Shown here: in pieces, positions 25,872 through 34,168 of the stretch
Numbering within the stretch: position 1 is the first letter of the stretch
How the letters are laid out: the number at the start of each line of letters is the position of its first letter
Assembly (NCBI RefSeq): GCF_035306585.1
Contig: NZ_DATGNU010000046.1
Coordinates: 1-64,000 of the forward strand
Length of the DNA: 64,000 nucleotides
DNA from: Galbibacter sp035306585
GTDB lineage: Bacteria; Bacteroidota; Bacteroidia; Flavobacteriales; Flavobacteriaceae
Direction of reading: 5' to 3'
The notes under the pieces: model-generated
The model's input: the letters and a program-made list of their open reading frames with translations, nothing else
Database searches by the model: none
What the model was told of the DNA's origin: nothing
Translations under genes and position numbers: made by a program

Positions 25872-27743
25872 TTAAGAATGATTTGAGGTTGAAACAAGGC
25901 GTCTTGCCATTTGGTGTATAGGCATACCATTTTTTATTTGTTGAAGTCTTTCTTCATACATTTGATCGAAAACGTAACTTGGCTTTATGAGCCCTTTAAC
26001 CAGTACGTTACGCTCGATGAGTTCCTCAATTATATGGATGTGATTGAAACCAAATTTACCTGCAAAGAGTAATTCGTAATCGCCTCCATCCATTAAATAT
26101 TCACGTAATGCAATAAGGCCCTTTAGGTATATAGTATCCTTCAAAAAACCACCTCCTTGCATAATTCGGGAAGTGATATTAAACGCGTGTTCTTGTGAAA
26201 ATCCATGGTGATCAAACAACAATTGGAAAATGGTGTTGAAATTGCCCCCTTCTAGCAATGCTTTACCCGCAACGACTCTCCCGGCAAGGGTACGTAGCCT
26301 ATTTACGGACAAACAGCCTGAAAAAAATTCGGACATCACTGCCACACCTTCCTGTAGGATGTCATAGTCGCTTAATCCTGTAGATAATTGTGTTAAGGGC
26401 TGCTGTGATCCATTGAAATATGTAAGCACATGGGTACCTAATTCATGTTGTATAAGTGCTTTTGCCTCCAATTTTTGAGCAGTATAATCCGCTGGGATGT
26501 AGAGCTCTCCTTGGTTGACCATCATAATATTTACATCCTTTCTTAGGTGTATTTTACTTTTAAATTCAGGGTGTTGGGATTTGAAAAATTCAAATTCTTT
26601 TCGTGCATACGCGCTAAATTCTAGTGCAGTGATCTTTTGATCTAAATCTTGCTCAATTTCCTGATCAAGTTCCGACAGGATCAGGGTAGCGGTTTGAAAA
26701 AGGTTGTTATCAACCTCACCATAGAGTCGTATGCTGTTATGGTAGAACTTTGTGGTACCACGAGTGTTAAGCATTGATATTTGTAGGTCTAATTCCTCTC
26801 TTTTTTGTCTAAAAAGATGAGACATGGATGGATCATCAATCTCTTCAATCTTTAAATTGTATAATTCTCGTTTTAGGATATCAGGGTCAATTGGAAGTAA
26901 CCTATAGTGATATGGGATCACTTTGTGATACTTTGATTCGAAAAACTCTTTTTTTATAGTATAGATATTCGAAGGGGAAATTAACCATAGAAATTTGTAT
27001 GATTCTTCAATGCTGGTTAATTTTTGATCTATCTCAAAAACTTTATGTTTTAATGAACTTCTTCCAAGAGCACGGTAACTCTGAATTCCACAAGTGGTCT
27101 GCACCCTGATATACTCATAGATAGCTTTGTGAATAGACTTAACTAATGAATCTCTAAACTCCCTAAAAAAGACGGGATAAAAGCTACCTTGCTTATCATA
27201 AAATACGGCAGGTATTTCCAATCCAACTAAAAGAGCACCACATTGTTTGGCTTTATCAGTGGTCATTAAGGACTCGGTACCTTCAGGCTGTCTTTTGGTA
27301 GTATTTTCAATTTGGGTGGCGGTAAGGAGTAGTGAATTTCGTTCACTTAATTTATTTAACTCTAATTTTAAGGCCTTTAGAAAGGAAGGTAATTTGTCTT
27401 CTGGACCTTTTATTTTAAACAATTGACTTGTTTTAGAACAATAGAGCTCAAGAATAAGATAGGACTTATAGATCGAAGATAATACATCCGAAATAGCCAG
27501 AATTAATTTCTTATACTTTTTGAATTTCACATCTGCAATCAGGAGATAACTCGCCTGATTGATTACTACCCGAGCAATAGGATCTTCACTTACAGATCTT
27601 CTACAAACCATTAAAAATGGTAAACCTGGTTCTATATGTAATAAACCACCACCAGGAAGTGCACAGTTTACTTCTTCTGATTGTTTGAGAAGTGTAGTAA
27701 TCTTTGCTATTTCTCTTTTACGGATATTTTTAAAGGTAAACAT
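25872..27743 (-). CDS. DUF1704 (QEGLA-motif) putative metallocarboxypeptidase
   Basis: 623 residues of the DUF1704 family (flavohemoglobin expression-modulating QEGLA motif protein in databases). The catalytic region is visible at about 430-480: HELGTH (an HExxxH zinc motif as in the MATCAP tyrosine carboxypeptidases), followed by the QEGVA version of the QEGLA motif with its Glu as likely third ligand. N-terminal half (about 1-330) has no recognised domain. First gene of an operon with a GshB-like ligase and an aspartoacylase-like hydrolase, a neighbourhood that pairs peptide-bond making and breaking. Confidence 0.88.
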   Translation of the reverse strand: MFTFKNIRKREIAKITTLLKQSEEVNCALPGGGLLHIEPGLPFLMVCRRSVSEDPIARVVINQASYLLIADVKFKKYKKLILAISDVLSSIYKSYLILELYCSKTSQLFKIKGPEDKLPSFLKALKLELNKLSERNSLLLTATQIENTTKRQPEGTESLMTTDKAKQCGALLVGLEIPAVFYDKQGSFYPVFFREFRDSLVKSIHKAIYEYIRVQTTCGIQSYRALGRSSLKHKVFEIDQKLTSIEESYKFLWLISPSNIYTIKKEFFESKYHKVIPYHYRLLPIDPDILKRELYNLKIEEIDDPSMSHLFRQKREELDLQISMLNTRGTTKFYHNSIRLYGEVDNNLFQTATLILSELDQEIEQDLDQKITALEFSAYARKEFEFFKSQHPEFKSKIHLRKDVNIMMVNQGELYIPADYTAQKLEAKALIQHELGTHVLTYFNGSQQPLTQLSTGLSDYDILQEGVAVMSEFFSGCLSVNRLRTLAGRVVAGKALLEGGNFNTIFQLLFDHHGFSQEHAFNITSRIMQGGGFLKDTIYLKGLIALREYLMDGGDYELLFAGKFGFNHIHIIEELIERNVLVKGLIKPSYVFDQMYEERLQQIKNGMPIHQMARRLVSTSNHS

Positions 27744-28031
27744 ACTCGATTGTTTTCTTGATAAATAAAAGGGGGATGGTACTTAAAGTTATATATAATA
27801 TCAGGTATTAGAGCAATGATCCATTGTATTTTGGCATTAATTTAATAGGTTGATTAGTAATTTGTTAAATCATTCCTAAAACCACGCTATACGACCATTA
27901 CCACATTTGGTTACAGAATACTAAAATGTTGTATTTCAGTTAACTTTACATTGGATAGGGTTAATTTTTTATAAAAAAGTAGTGGAAATTGCAGTATCAG
28001 ATTAGGGTTAATAATTTTAAAATAATTTGGT

Positions 28032-28283
28032 ATGAAACTCAAAAGTTCAATATTCTTTATGGCTATTATTTTTGCACTTGTTATCTCCTGTAGAGAAAAA
28101 CGACAAGATCCAACAAGAGTTGAAAATACAACTGAGTCCATAAATGAAAGCAAACAAAAAGCAGTTCAGAGGGAAGAGCAGTGGCAAGGTGAACGCCGAG
28201 AAATTGAGGATACTGCTTCCTATGAACGCAGACAAGTAAATCCTAAAGGGAGTAACCCCAAAAGTGACTCTCTTGTTCGATAA
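28032..28283 (+). CDS. Small lipoprotein of unknown function
   Basis: 83 residues: signal peptide at about 1-20 ending in lipobox VISC, then a highly charged, Glu/Arg/Gln-rich mature part with no fold evident. Its codon use and clear signal peptide make it a real gene although short. Convergent with the catalase gene and followed by a stem-loop. No function can be proposed. Confidence 0.72.
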   Translation: MKLKSSIFFMAIIFALVISCREKRQDPTRVENTTESINESKQKAVQREEQWQGERREIEDTASYERRQVNPKGSNPKSDSLVR

Positions 28284-28326
28284 ACCATAATTTGCCCCGT
28301 GAATAAAATTTAATTCCGCCAAGACT

Positions 28327-28399
28327 ATGGACTCGTTGCTAATAGGAGCTTTAGTGGATTGTGATCGTCTAAACTTCTTTAAATAGTAAGCGAGTCCAT
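28327..28399 (+). terminator. Long-loop stem terminator between the lipoprotein and catalase genes
   Basis: ATGGACTCG at 28327-28335 pairs with CGAGTCCAT at 28391-28399 followed by TTTATTTTG. The loop is long (about 55 nt), so it is less certain than a compact hairpin. Lies between convergent genes. Confidence 0.5.
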
Positions 28400-28460
28400 T
28401 TTATTTTGTGCTGTTTTTTGAGTGCTAATAGATATTGGCCTGCAGATATTGTTCAACTTG

Positions 28461-30581
28461 TTAAACAGGAATGTGCTGAACTTTAGGCTCCCTTTCCCAA
28501 TTCCTATGTTTTGCAATAGCTCTAATGAATTGGGAGGGTTCCTTATTTATAAAAATAGCTTGATCTTCGATAAAATCTTTTACATAGGTTAATTCTAGTA
28601 GGCGCTGCGCTTGATCATTAGCTGCTATGGCTTTACAATGTTTGAGCGTTTCATTGATAAACTTAATCGCCTTACCCTGTTTGGATAGTATTTGCACCGC
28701 TTCTTGTCCCCCTGGAATAAATAACGCATCATACAACACACTTTCTGTGGTAAGTAATGTAGCATCGATTTTGTGTTGTTTTTGTGCATTGCAGGTGATC
28801 TCACCACCGGTGGGTGCTATTAAATGCACTACGGCATTTTCTTGTTCTAACTGCTGTTTCATCTTCATATGATTTTGGTGGTCGAACCCAGGGGCTACTA
28901 AAAACGCAATTTGTCGTGATGCGATCGTATCGGAACTCAGAAATGTTTGACTCAAAGCAGCAGAGGACTCTAAATAATGTATAGGATCTCCAGGTTGTTG
29001 AGCAATGGGGGCCATATTCGCTCCTATGGCTTGGTTGATGGGCATATCAATTGTATCTGGGACTTTAAGGCCCATTTTTTTGGCAACGTTTTGTCCTAGT
29101 GTTTGATCGATCTTGCTTACAATCCATAACATTCTTAACTGAATATGCTCATAGGTGCACTTTCCTAGTTCAAAGGCATACGCACTCACTAAATGTTCTT
29201 TTTCGTGGTCTTTTAGACTCCTATAGAATAATGCTGGTTGTGAAAAATGATCACTAAAGCTACTGCTTCGACTTCGAATTTTGTTTCCACTTACATGTTC
29301 TTGATAAGTAGAAAACCCTCCTTCGGAAATTTGAGATAAAAAGGGACATCCTCCTGCGATGGAGTTCGGGAAATATGCGGTCTTTCCTTTGTTTATGGTC
29401 ATTCGCATTTGGGCATCCCTTTGATTGTTATAAGGATTTTCCAATGGACGATTAATGGGGATTTCATGGAAATTTGGTCCTCCTAAGCGAGAAAGTTGTG
29501 TATCAGTATAGGAGAAAAGACGTCCCTGTAGTAAAGGATCATTGGTAAAATCTATTCCTGGTACAATATGTCCAGGATGGAAGGCGACCTGCTCGGTTTC
29601 AGCGAAGAAGTTATCGGGATTTCTGTCAAGAGTTAACTTTCCTATACGCTTTACAGGTACCATTTCTTCTGGAATTAATTTGGTGGCATCTAAGATATCG
29701 AAGTCGAATTTATGTTCATCTTTTTCAGGGATCACTTGAATACCTAATTCCCATACTGGATAATTTCCTGCCTCGATAGCTTCCCATAAATCCCTGCGGT
29801 GGAAATCAGAGTCAGCACCAGAAATTTTTACGGCTTCATCCCAAGTTACAGAATGCACTCCCAGAAGTGGCTTCCAGTGAAATTTTACAAAATTTGACGC
29901 TCCTTGCTCATTTACAAATCTAAAAGTGTGAATCCCAAAGCCCTCCATCATTCGAAGACTTCGTGGGATGGCGCGATCACTCATGAGCCATATTTGGTTG
30001 TGTAGAGTTTCTGTAGCATGTGAAACAAAGTCATAAAACGTGTCATGGGCGGAGGCGGCTTGAGGAATCTCGCGATCGGGTTCAGGCTTTACAGAGTGGA
30101 TCAGATCTGGAAACTTCATGGCATCCTGAATGAAAAATACAGGCATATTGTTTCCTACTAAATCAAAAATGCCTTCCTCGGTATAGAATTTAACGGCAAA
30201 TCCTCTTACATCCCTAGGTAAATCCGTGGATCCCTTTGAACCCGCTACAGTGGAGAATCGAACAAATACAGGAGTTTTCCTACTAACATCGGTTAGAAAT
30301 CCAGCTTTAGTGATTTCCTGTTGACTCTCGTATAATTCAAAGTAGCCATGCGCACCACTTCCTCTTGCATGGACAATTCTTTCTGGAATTCTTTCGTGAT
30401 CAAAATGTGTTATTTTTTCGCGTAATATGAAATCTTCTAGTAAAGATGGCCCTCTTTGACCAGCAATGAGTGAATTATTAGTGTCATTGATTTTGACACC
30501 TTGATTCGTGGTCATTGGTTTTTGATCGCCAGATTGGATGTGCGCTCTGATAGAATCTATTTTTTTGTTCTCTTTGCTCAT
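28461..30581 (-). CDS. katE: Large-subunit (clade 2, HPII/KatE-type) catalase
   Basis: 706 residues, the size of large-subunit catalases with a C-terminal flavodoxin/DJ-1-like domain (about 555-690, IAFLVAPGFDHQ and ALFIPGGQEAV). Active-site features: distal His in RIVHARGSGAHGYFE, Asn in LVGNNMPVFFIQDAMKFPD, and proximal Tyr in LFSYTDTQLSRLGG. Decomposes hydrogen peroxide; members are usually stationary-phase or stress induced. Single gene with a dyad about 80 bp upstream. No sign of damage. Confidence 0.96.
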   Translation of the reverse strand: MSKENKKIDSIRAHIQSGDQKPMTTNQGVKINDTNNSLIAGQRGPSLLEDFILREKITHFDHERIPERIVHARGSGAHGYFELYESQQEITKAGFLTDVSRKTPVFVRFSTVAGSKGSTDLPRDVRGFAVKFYTEEGIFDLVGNNMPVFFIQDAMKFPDLIHSVKPEPDREIPQAASAHDTFYDFVSHATETLHNQIWLMSDRAIPRSLRMMEGFGIHTFRFVNEQGASNFVKFHWKPLLGVHSVTWDEAVKISGADSDFHRRDLWEAIEAGNYPVWELGIQVIPEKDEHKFDFDILDATKLIPEEMVPVKRIGKLTLDRNPDNFFAETEQVAFHPGHIVPGIDFTNDPLLQGRLFSYTDTQLSRLGGPNFHEIPINRPLENPYNNQRDAQMRMTINKGKTAYFPNSIAGGCPFLSQISEGGFSTYQEHVSGNKIRSRSSSFSDHFSQPALFYRSLKDHEKEHLVSAYAFELGKCTYEHIQLRMLWIVSKIDQTLGQNVAKKMGLKVPDTIDMPINQAIGANMAPIAQQPGDPIHYLESSAALSQTFLSSDTIASRQIAFLVAPGFDHQNHMKMKQQLEQENAVVHLIAPTGGEITCNAQKQHKIDATLLTTESVLYDALFIPGGQEAVQILSKQGKAIKFINETLKHCKAIAANDQAQRLLELTYVKDFIEDQAIFINKEPSQFIRAIAKHRNWEREPKVQHIPV

Positions 30582-30657
30582 AACTTATTAGGGTTTAATT
30601 ACAATTCCCATAAAATTAGGCATCCACTAGAATGAACTTAGTTCAAATGATTCTAAT

Positions 30658-30679
30658 GTTGATTCGAAAACGATTCAAC
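30658..30679. promoter_or_regulatory. Inverted repeat upstream of catalase
   Basis: GTTGATTCG and CGATTCAAC separated by AAAA, 8 of 9 arm bases complementary, about 77-98 bp before the catalase ATG. A second, smaller palindrome TGAACTTAGTTCA lies at 30633-30645. Either could be a regulator site; no known consensus is claimed. Confidence 0.35.
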
Positions 30680-30699
30680 TGGCTATAATAGGCTGGCTT

Positions 30700-31419
30700 T
30701 TATATCCTATGGCTAAATAGCATATAGTTCAATATTAATCCGCTAAGGATGGCCAATCCAAAACTAAGTAATGTTCCAATTAGAATGTATTCGGTGAGTT
30801 TTCTATCCTTGGCCTGGGTGAGATCACTAAATCGAAATATGGATTTTGCGGCAATTAAAAAACCAACTCCTTCCCAGTGGTTACTCGCGATAAAAACAAA
30901 GACTAAAAGACGCTCTAGCATACCGATGTATTTGCCAGCATGTTGTAAGGAGTCTTCTTTTTCCATTTCAGTGTTAGGAGTGTATACTGATATGAGTGTT
31001 TTGATAATTACCGATGAGGGCTGAGTTAAAAAAATTACTAATATGATAATCAATAGTGATTGTGGGCTTAAAGTAAGGTTTACCAGTGCTGCACCACTTA
31101 AATATACACTAGCGCCATATAGGATCATAAGATGAACACCTTGGTCTATAAAAAACAGTAGGCGGCTGTTTATTGAGTTTTGCAGGTACAACTTTCCTAG
31201 GTCTATTAAATAATGTGATAGCCCAATTAAAAGTGGGATATACCACCACTGTAGATCCCATAATAATAGGTAATAACAAAGAATGTGAAAAAGGATATGA
31301 AGGTACAAGCGTTTTGAAGCTATTTTCTTTTCCTGTTTCTCTTTTACCATCTTATTGGATTGTAAGAGAAAATCCGCTAAAAGATGAGCCAATAGAAGAC
31401 GTAGGAAGATCAGTATCAT
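30700..31419 (-). CDS. DUF3307 membrane protein
   Basis: 239 residues, about six membrane segments. N-terminal LLLAHLLADFLLQSNKMV and HILFHILCYYLLLW with conserved Asp/His mark DUF3307. No known activity. Its start overlaps the satD stop by 4 bp (ATGA), so it is translationally coupled to that regulator; SatD and DUF3307 genes are frequent neighbours and probably form a regulator-effector pair. Confidence 0.88.
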   Translation of the reverse strand: MILIFLRLLLAHLLADFLLQSNKMVKEKQEKKIASKRLYLHILFHILCYYLLLWDLQWWYIPLLIGLSHYLIDLGKLYLQNSINSRLLFFIDQGVHLMILYGASVYLSGAALVNLTLSPQSLLIIILVIFLTQPSSVIIKTLISVYTPNTEMEKEDSLQHAGKYIGMLERLLVFVFIASNHWEGVGFLIAAKSIFRFSDLTQAKDRKLTEYILIGTLLSFGLAILSGLILNYMLFSHRI

Positions 31420-32030
31420 ATGAGCTGTTTTATTTTGGTTTGGTACATTTGGTCTAATTCGATTATCTCACTATAGAATGCTCTTTTCAAATGCTCACTG
31501 ACCGTGTTCTGTTTCACACCAGTTAGCGCGCCAATTTCTTGTTGAGAGAATTCTGGATGCTCCATAGTTAATTTTACAATTTCCGATGAATTCGGGGTCC
31601 AGTGGTCCATAGCGATTAACGCCAACTTAAAATACAGGTTCAGTTCCTGGTCTAAGATGTGATTGTTTGTTTTAATAGCTAAATTCACTTTTTTCTTCCT
31701 TAGCATCTCAAAGGCCTCTCCAGAATAGATAAAGGCTGGGCCGTTGGATTCTGTTACTTTTAAACCCTGATGCGTCTTCTCGCCAAGGCCAATAGCCATT
31801 CGAACATCCAAACCTTTGATCATTTTAACGGTGGCCTTTATTAAAACGGCTGTATGGAAGGCTTTGTTGTTTTGCTGCAATTCTATCTGAAAGCTATCCC
31901 CTCTATAAAACTCCCAATAACGCTCTGGTGAGCCTATTTTTTCAAATACTTTTTTCAGTGGTTGTAACCAAAGGTTAGGGTCTTTTAAATGCCGAGAATT
32001 TACAATATCTCCAGTGATGACACTTACCAT
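31416..32030 (-). CDS. SatD-family protein, probable HTH regulator
   Basis: 204 residues. N-terminal ITGDIVNSRHL is the SatD hallmark; a middle domain includes YRGDSFQIEL and MAIGLGEK; the C-terminus has a helix-turn-helix, FSQQEIGALTGVKQNTVSEHLKRA (about 162-185). Start at the ATG at 32030. Three phased palindromes directly upstream fit autoregulation by this HTH. It overlaps the DUF3307 membrane protein gene downstream. The cellular signal is not known for the family. Confidence 0.88.
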   Translation of the reverse strand: MVSVITGDIVNSRHLKDPNLWLQPLKKVFEKIGSPERYWEFYRGDSFQIELQQNNKAFHTAVLIKATVKMIKGLDVRMAIGLGEKTHQGLKVTESNGPAFIYSGEAFEMLRKKKVNLAIKTNNHILDQELNLYFKLALIAMDHWTPNSSEIVKLTMEHPEFSQQEIGALTGVKQNTVSEHLKRAFYSEIIELDQMYQTKIKQLI

Positions 32031-32061
32031 GCGTAACGTTTTTAATAATGAATAGATTCAA

Positions 32062-32138
32062 ATATCGTTTATTTTACCGATATACACAAATATCGTCTAA
32101 ATAGGCGATAATTATTAAAATCGCTTTAAATAACGATA
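32062..32138. repeat. Three 28-bp-phased TATCG-N10-CGATA palindromes upstream of satD
   Basis: Copies at 32063-32082 and 32091-32110 fit TATCG-N10-CGATA exactly. The third at 32119-32138 reads AATCG-N10-CGATA. Starts are exactly 28 bp apart. The set fills the gap between the thioesterase stop and the satD leader (33-110 bp before its ATG). The AT-rich centres also resemble one another. Such phased dyads are typical of cooperative operators; binding by SatD is inference. Confidence 0.75.
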
Positions 32139-32684
32139 TTAAAGGGAGATTTTGACATTATGTCCTTCTAATTCATGAATAAGTTCACCTACCGAATAAT
32201 CCAATTGATTGGAATAAGCTTCACGTTCTTTTCTAAGGGAGATCCTTTTAACACTGTTAAAGAAGCGCTTTAGTTCTTTCTCAGTCTCTAGAATGAGTCC
32301 AGGAACTTTAACACTATTACCTTGCTCATCCTTAGCAACCATGGTGAAGTAGGATGAATTGCAGTGTTTAATCACCCCAGTTTGAATATGTTCGGCTTCC
32401 ACTCTTATCCCTACCACCATGGAGGTTTTTCCAACATAGTTGATCGAAGCTTTCATGGTGACTAATTCACCTATTTCAATGGGGTTTAGAAAATCAACGG
32501 TATCTACCGAGGCGGTAACACAATAGGTGGCCGAGTGTTTAGAGGCACATGCAAAGGCTATTTGGTCTAAAAGCGAAAGTATAAAACCTCCGTGTATTTT
32601 TCCACTAAAATTGGAATGGGAGGGAAGCATTAATTCGGAGAGTTGAACTTTGGAGGATTCTACGGTTTTAAATTTCTGATCCAT
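32139..32684 (-). CDS. Acyl-CoA thioesterase, hotdog fold (YciA/BACH type)
   Basis: 181 residues. The hotdog core is visible as SHSNFSGKIHGGFILSLLDQIAFACASKH (helix with catalytic-type Asp), VTASVDTVDFLNPIEIGELV and MVVGIRVEAE. Hydrolyses acyl-CoA thioesters; chain specificity is unknown. About 40 residues follow the core and may mediate oligomerisation. It lies upstream of satD on the same strand, but the phased palindromes between them suggest separate control. Confidence 0.9.
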   Translation of the reverse strand: MDQKFKTVESSKVQLSELMLPSHSNFSGKIHGGFILSLLDQIAFACASKHSATYCVTASVDTVDFLNPIEIGELVTMKASINYVGKTSMVVGIRVEAEHIQTGVIKHCNSSYFTMVAKDEQGNSVKVPGLILETEKELKRFFNSVKRISLRKEREAYSNQLDYSVGELIHELEGHNVKISL

Positions 32685-32723
32685 ATATTGGTGTAAAGGT
32701 TGGTTATATATTCAAATAAGGTA

Positions 32724-34058
32724 TTATTCTTCTTCTTCTAGCTGATCTTCAGAGGCCCTTTTAAGCCATTTCTGATCAATTTGTTTACTAGCTTTGGCAC
32801 CAAGGGTTTTCAAGCGTTCAACCCGAGTAATTAAATTGCCTTTTCCTGTTAATTTAGTAATGGAGCTACTATAAGTGCTCTGAACAGTATTGAGTTGTTT
32901 TCCAATTTTCTCCAGATCTTCCAAAAGGTTTCTAAATTGATCGTAAAGTCGCCCTGCTTGCTTTGCAATATCGACGGCATTCTTGTGTTGTCTGTCATTC
33001 TGCCAGATACTATCAATGGTTCTCAGGGTGGCCAAGAGAGTAGAAGGGGTGACGATGACAATGTTCTTTTCAAATGCTACATTGTACAATTGTGGTTCTT
33101 GCTGAAGTGCAACCGCAAAAGCCGGCTCAAGAGGAATAAAGAGTAGAACGAAATCAGGACTTTCCATCTCATAGAGGCTATGGTAATTTTTGGCACTGAG
33201 TTGATCGACATGTTTTTTAATTGAATTCACATGTTCTTTTGCCCAAATCGATTTTTGGACCTCGTCCTCCTCATTAACAAAACGCTCAAATGCAATCAGG
33301 GAGACTTTGGAGTCAACGATCATTTTCTTATCTCCAGGTAGATGAATGATCACATCAGGAAGAACCCTTTTACCATCCGCTGTAGAAAAACTGTTTTGGA
33401 CCGAATATTCGCTACCCTTTTTCAGTCCAGATTTCTCCAGAACACGTTCTAATACCATTTCGCCCCAGTTTCCTTGCATTTTGGTATCTCCTTTTAATGC
33501 TTTGGTTAAATTGGAGGCCTCTTTGGTGATTTGGACATTTAATTCTTGTAGGTTTTTGAGTTGTTCTACCATGGCAGAATGCCTAGTAATACTTTCTTTA
33601 TTACTGTCTTCGACACGTTTTTCAAAACTCTTGATTTTTTCTTGTAGTGGGTGGAGGATGTTTTTAATGTTTGTTTCGTTTTGGTCGGTAAACTTTTTAG
33701 ATTTCTCCTCTAAGATTTTGTTGGCAAGTAGCTGAAAATCTTTGCTGAATTTCTCCTGCAATTTCTCAACCTCCTCTTTTTGTTCTTTATTTCGCTGAAG
33801 AAGATTGTCAAAATCCACCTCCTTTCGAGTCAACCGGATCGCAAAATCATCTTTAAGTTTTCTGAGCTCTTCTTTGGTTTGTCGCTCTTGGCTAATTTCT
33901 TGCTTATACTCTTGAATTTGCTTTAACAACTGAGCTTCTCTGTCCTTGATAATCTGTTGTACCGAAGCGTGTTTTTGTTTTTGGAAATAGCGTCCAATAA
34001 AAACCCCTAAGATAGTGGTGATCAGTGGAATTAGGATAAAGATTAGATTATCAGCCAT
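32724..34058 (-). CDS. rmuC: DNA recombination protein RmuC
   Basis: 444 residues: N-terminal membrane anchor (about 4-22), a long coiled coil (about 30-170, Lys/Glu/Gln-rich), then the RmuC nuclease-like domain (about 185-400) with GNWGEMVLERVLEKSGLKKGSEY, LPDVIIHLPGDKKMIVDSKVSL and VIVTPSTLLATLRTID. Limits inversions and recombination at short repeats. Ends 40 bp before the thioesterase gene on the same strand. Final residues are acidic. Confidence 0.93.
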   Translation of the reverse strand: MADNLIFILIPLITTILGVFIGRYFQKQKHASVQQIIKDREAQLLKQIQEYKQEISQERQTKEELRKLKDDFAIRLTRKEVDFDNLLQRNKEQKEEVEKLQEKFSKDFQLLANKILEEKSKKFTDQNETNIKNILHPLQEKIKSFEKRVEDSNKESITRHSAMVEQLKNLQELNVQITKEASNLTKALKGDTKMQGNWGEMVLERVLEKSGLKKGSEYSVQNSFSTADGKRVLPDVIIHLPGDKKMIVDSKVSLIAFERFVNEEDEVQKSIWAKEHVNSIKKHVDQLSAKNYHSLYEMESPDFVLLFIPLEPAFAVALQQEPQLYNVAFEKNIVIVTPSTLLATLRTIDSIWQNDRQHKNAVDIAKQAGRLYDQFRNLLEDLEKIGKQLNTVQSTYSSSITKLTGKGNLITRVERLKTLGAKASKQIDQKWLKRASEDQLEEEE

Positions 34059-34168
34059 TAATATGTATTTTCGTTGTAAATTATGAGTTAATTAATATTG
34101 TTGTAAAGATAAGAGATTCAAGCAGATCTAAAAGGACTATTCTCTAGAATCAAAACAGTGCTAATAAG

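Noticed and set aside
28047..28322. 91-codon minus-strand frame over the small lipoprotein gene.
   Set aside because: The plus-strand frame has a proper lipoprotein signal and start; the antisense frame has no family marks.
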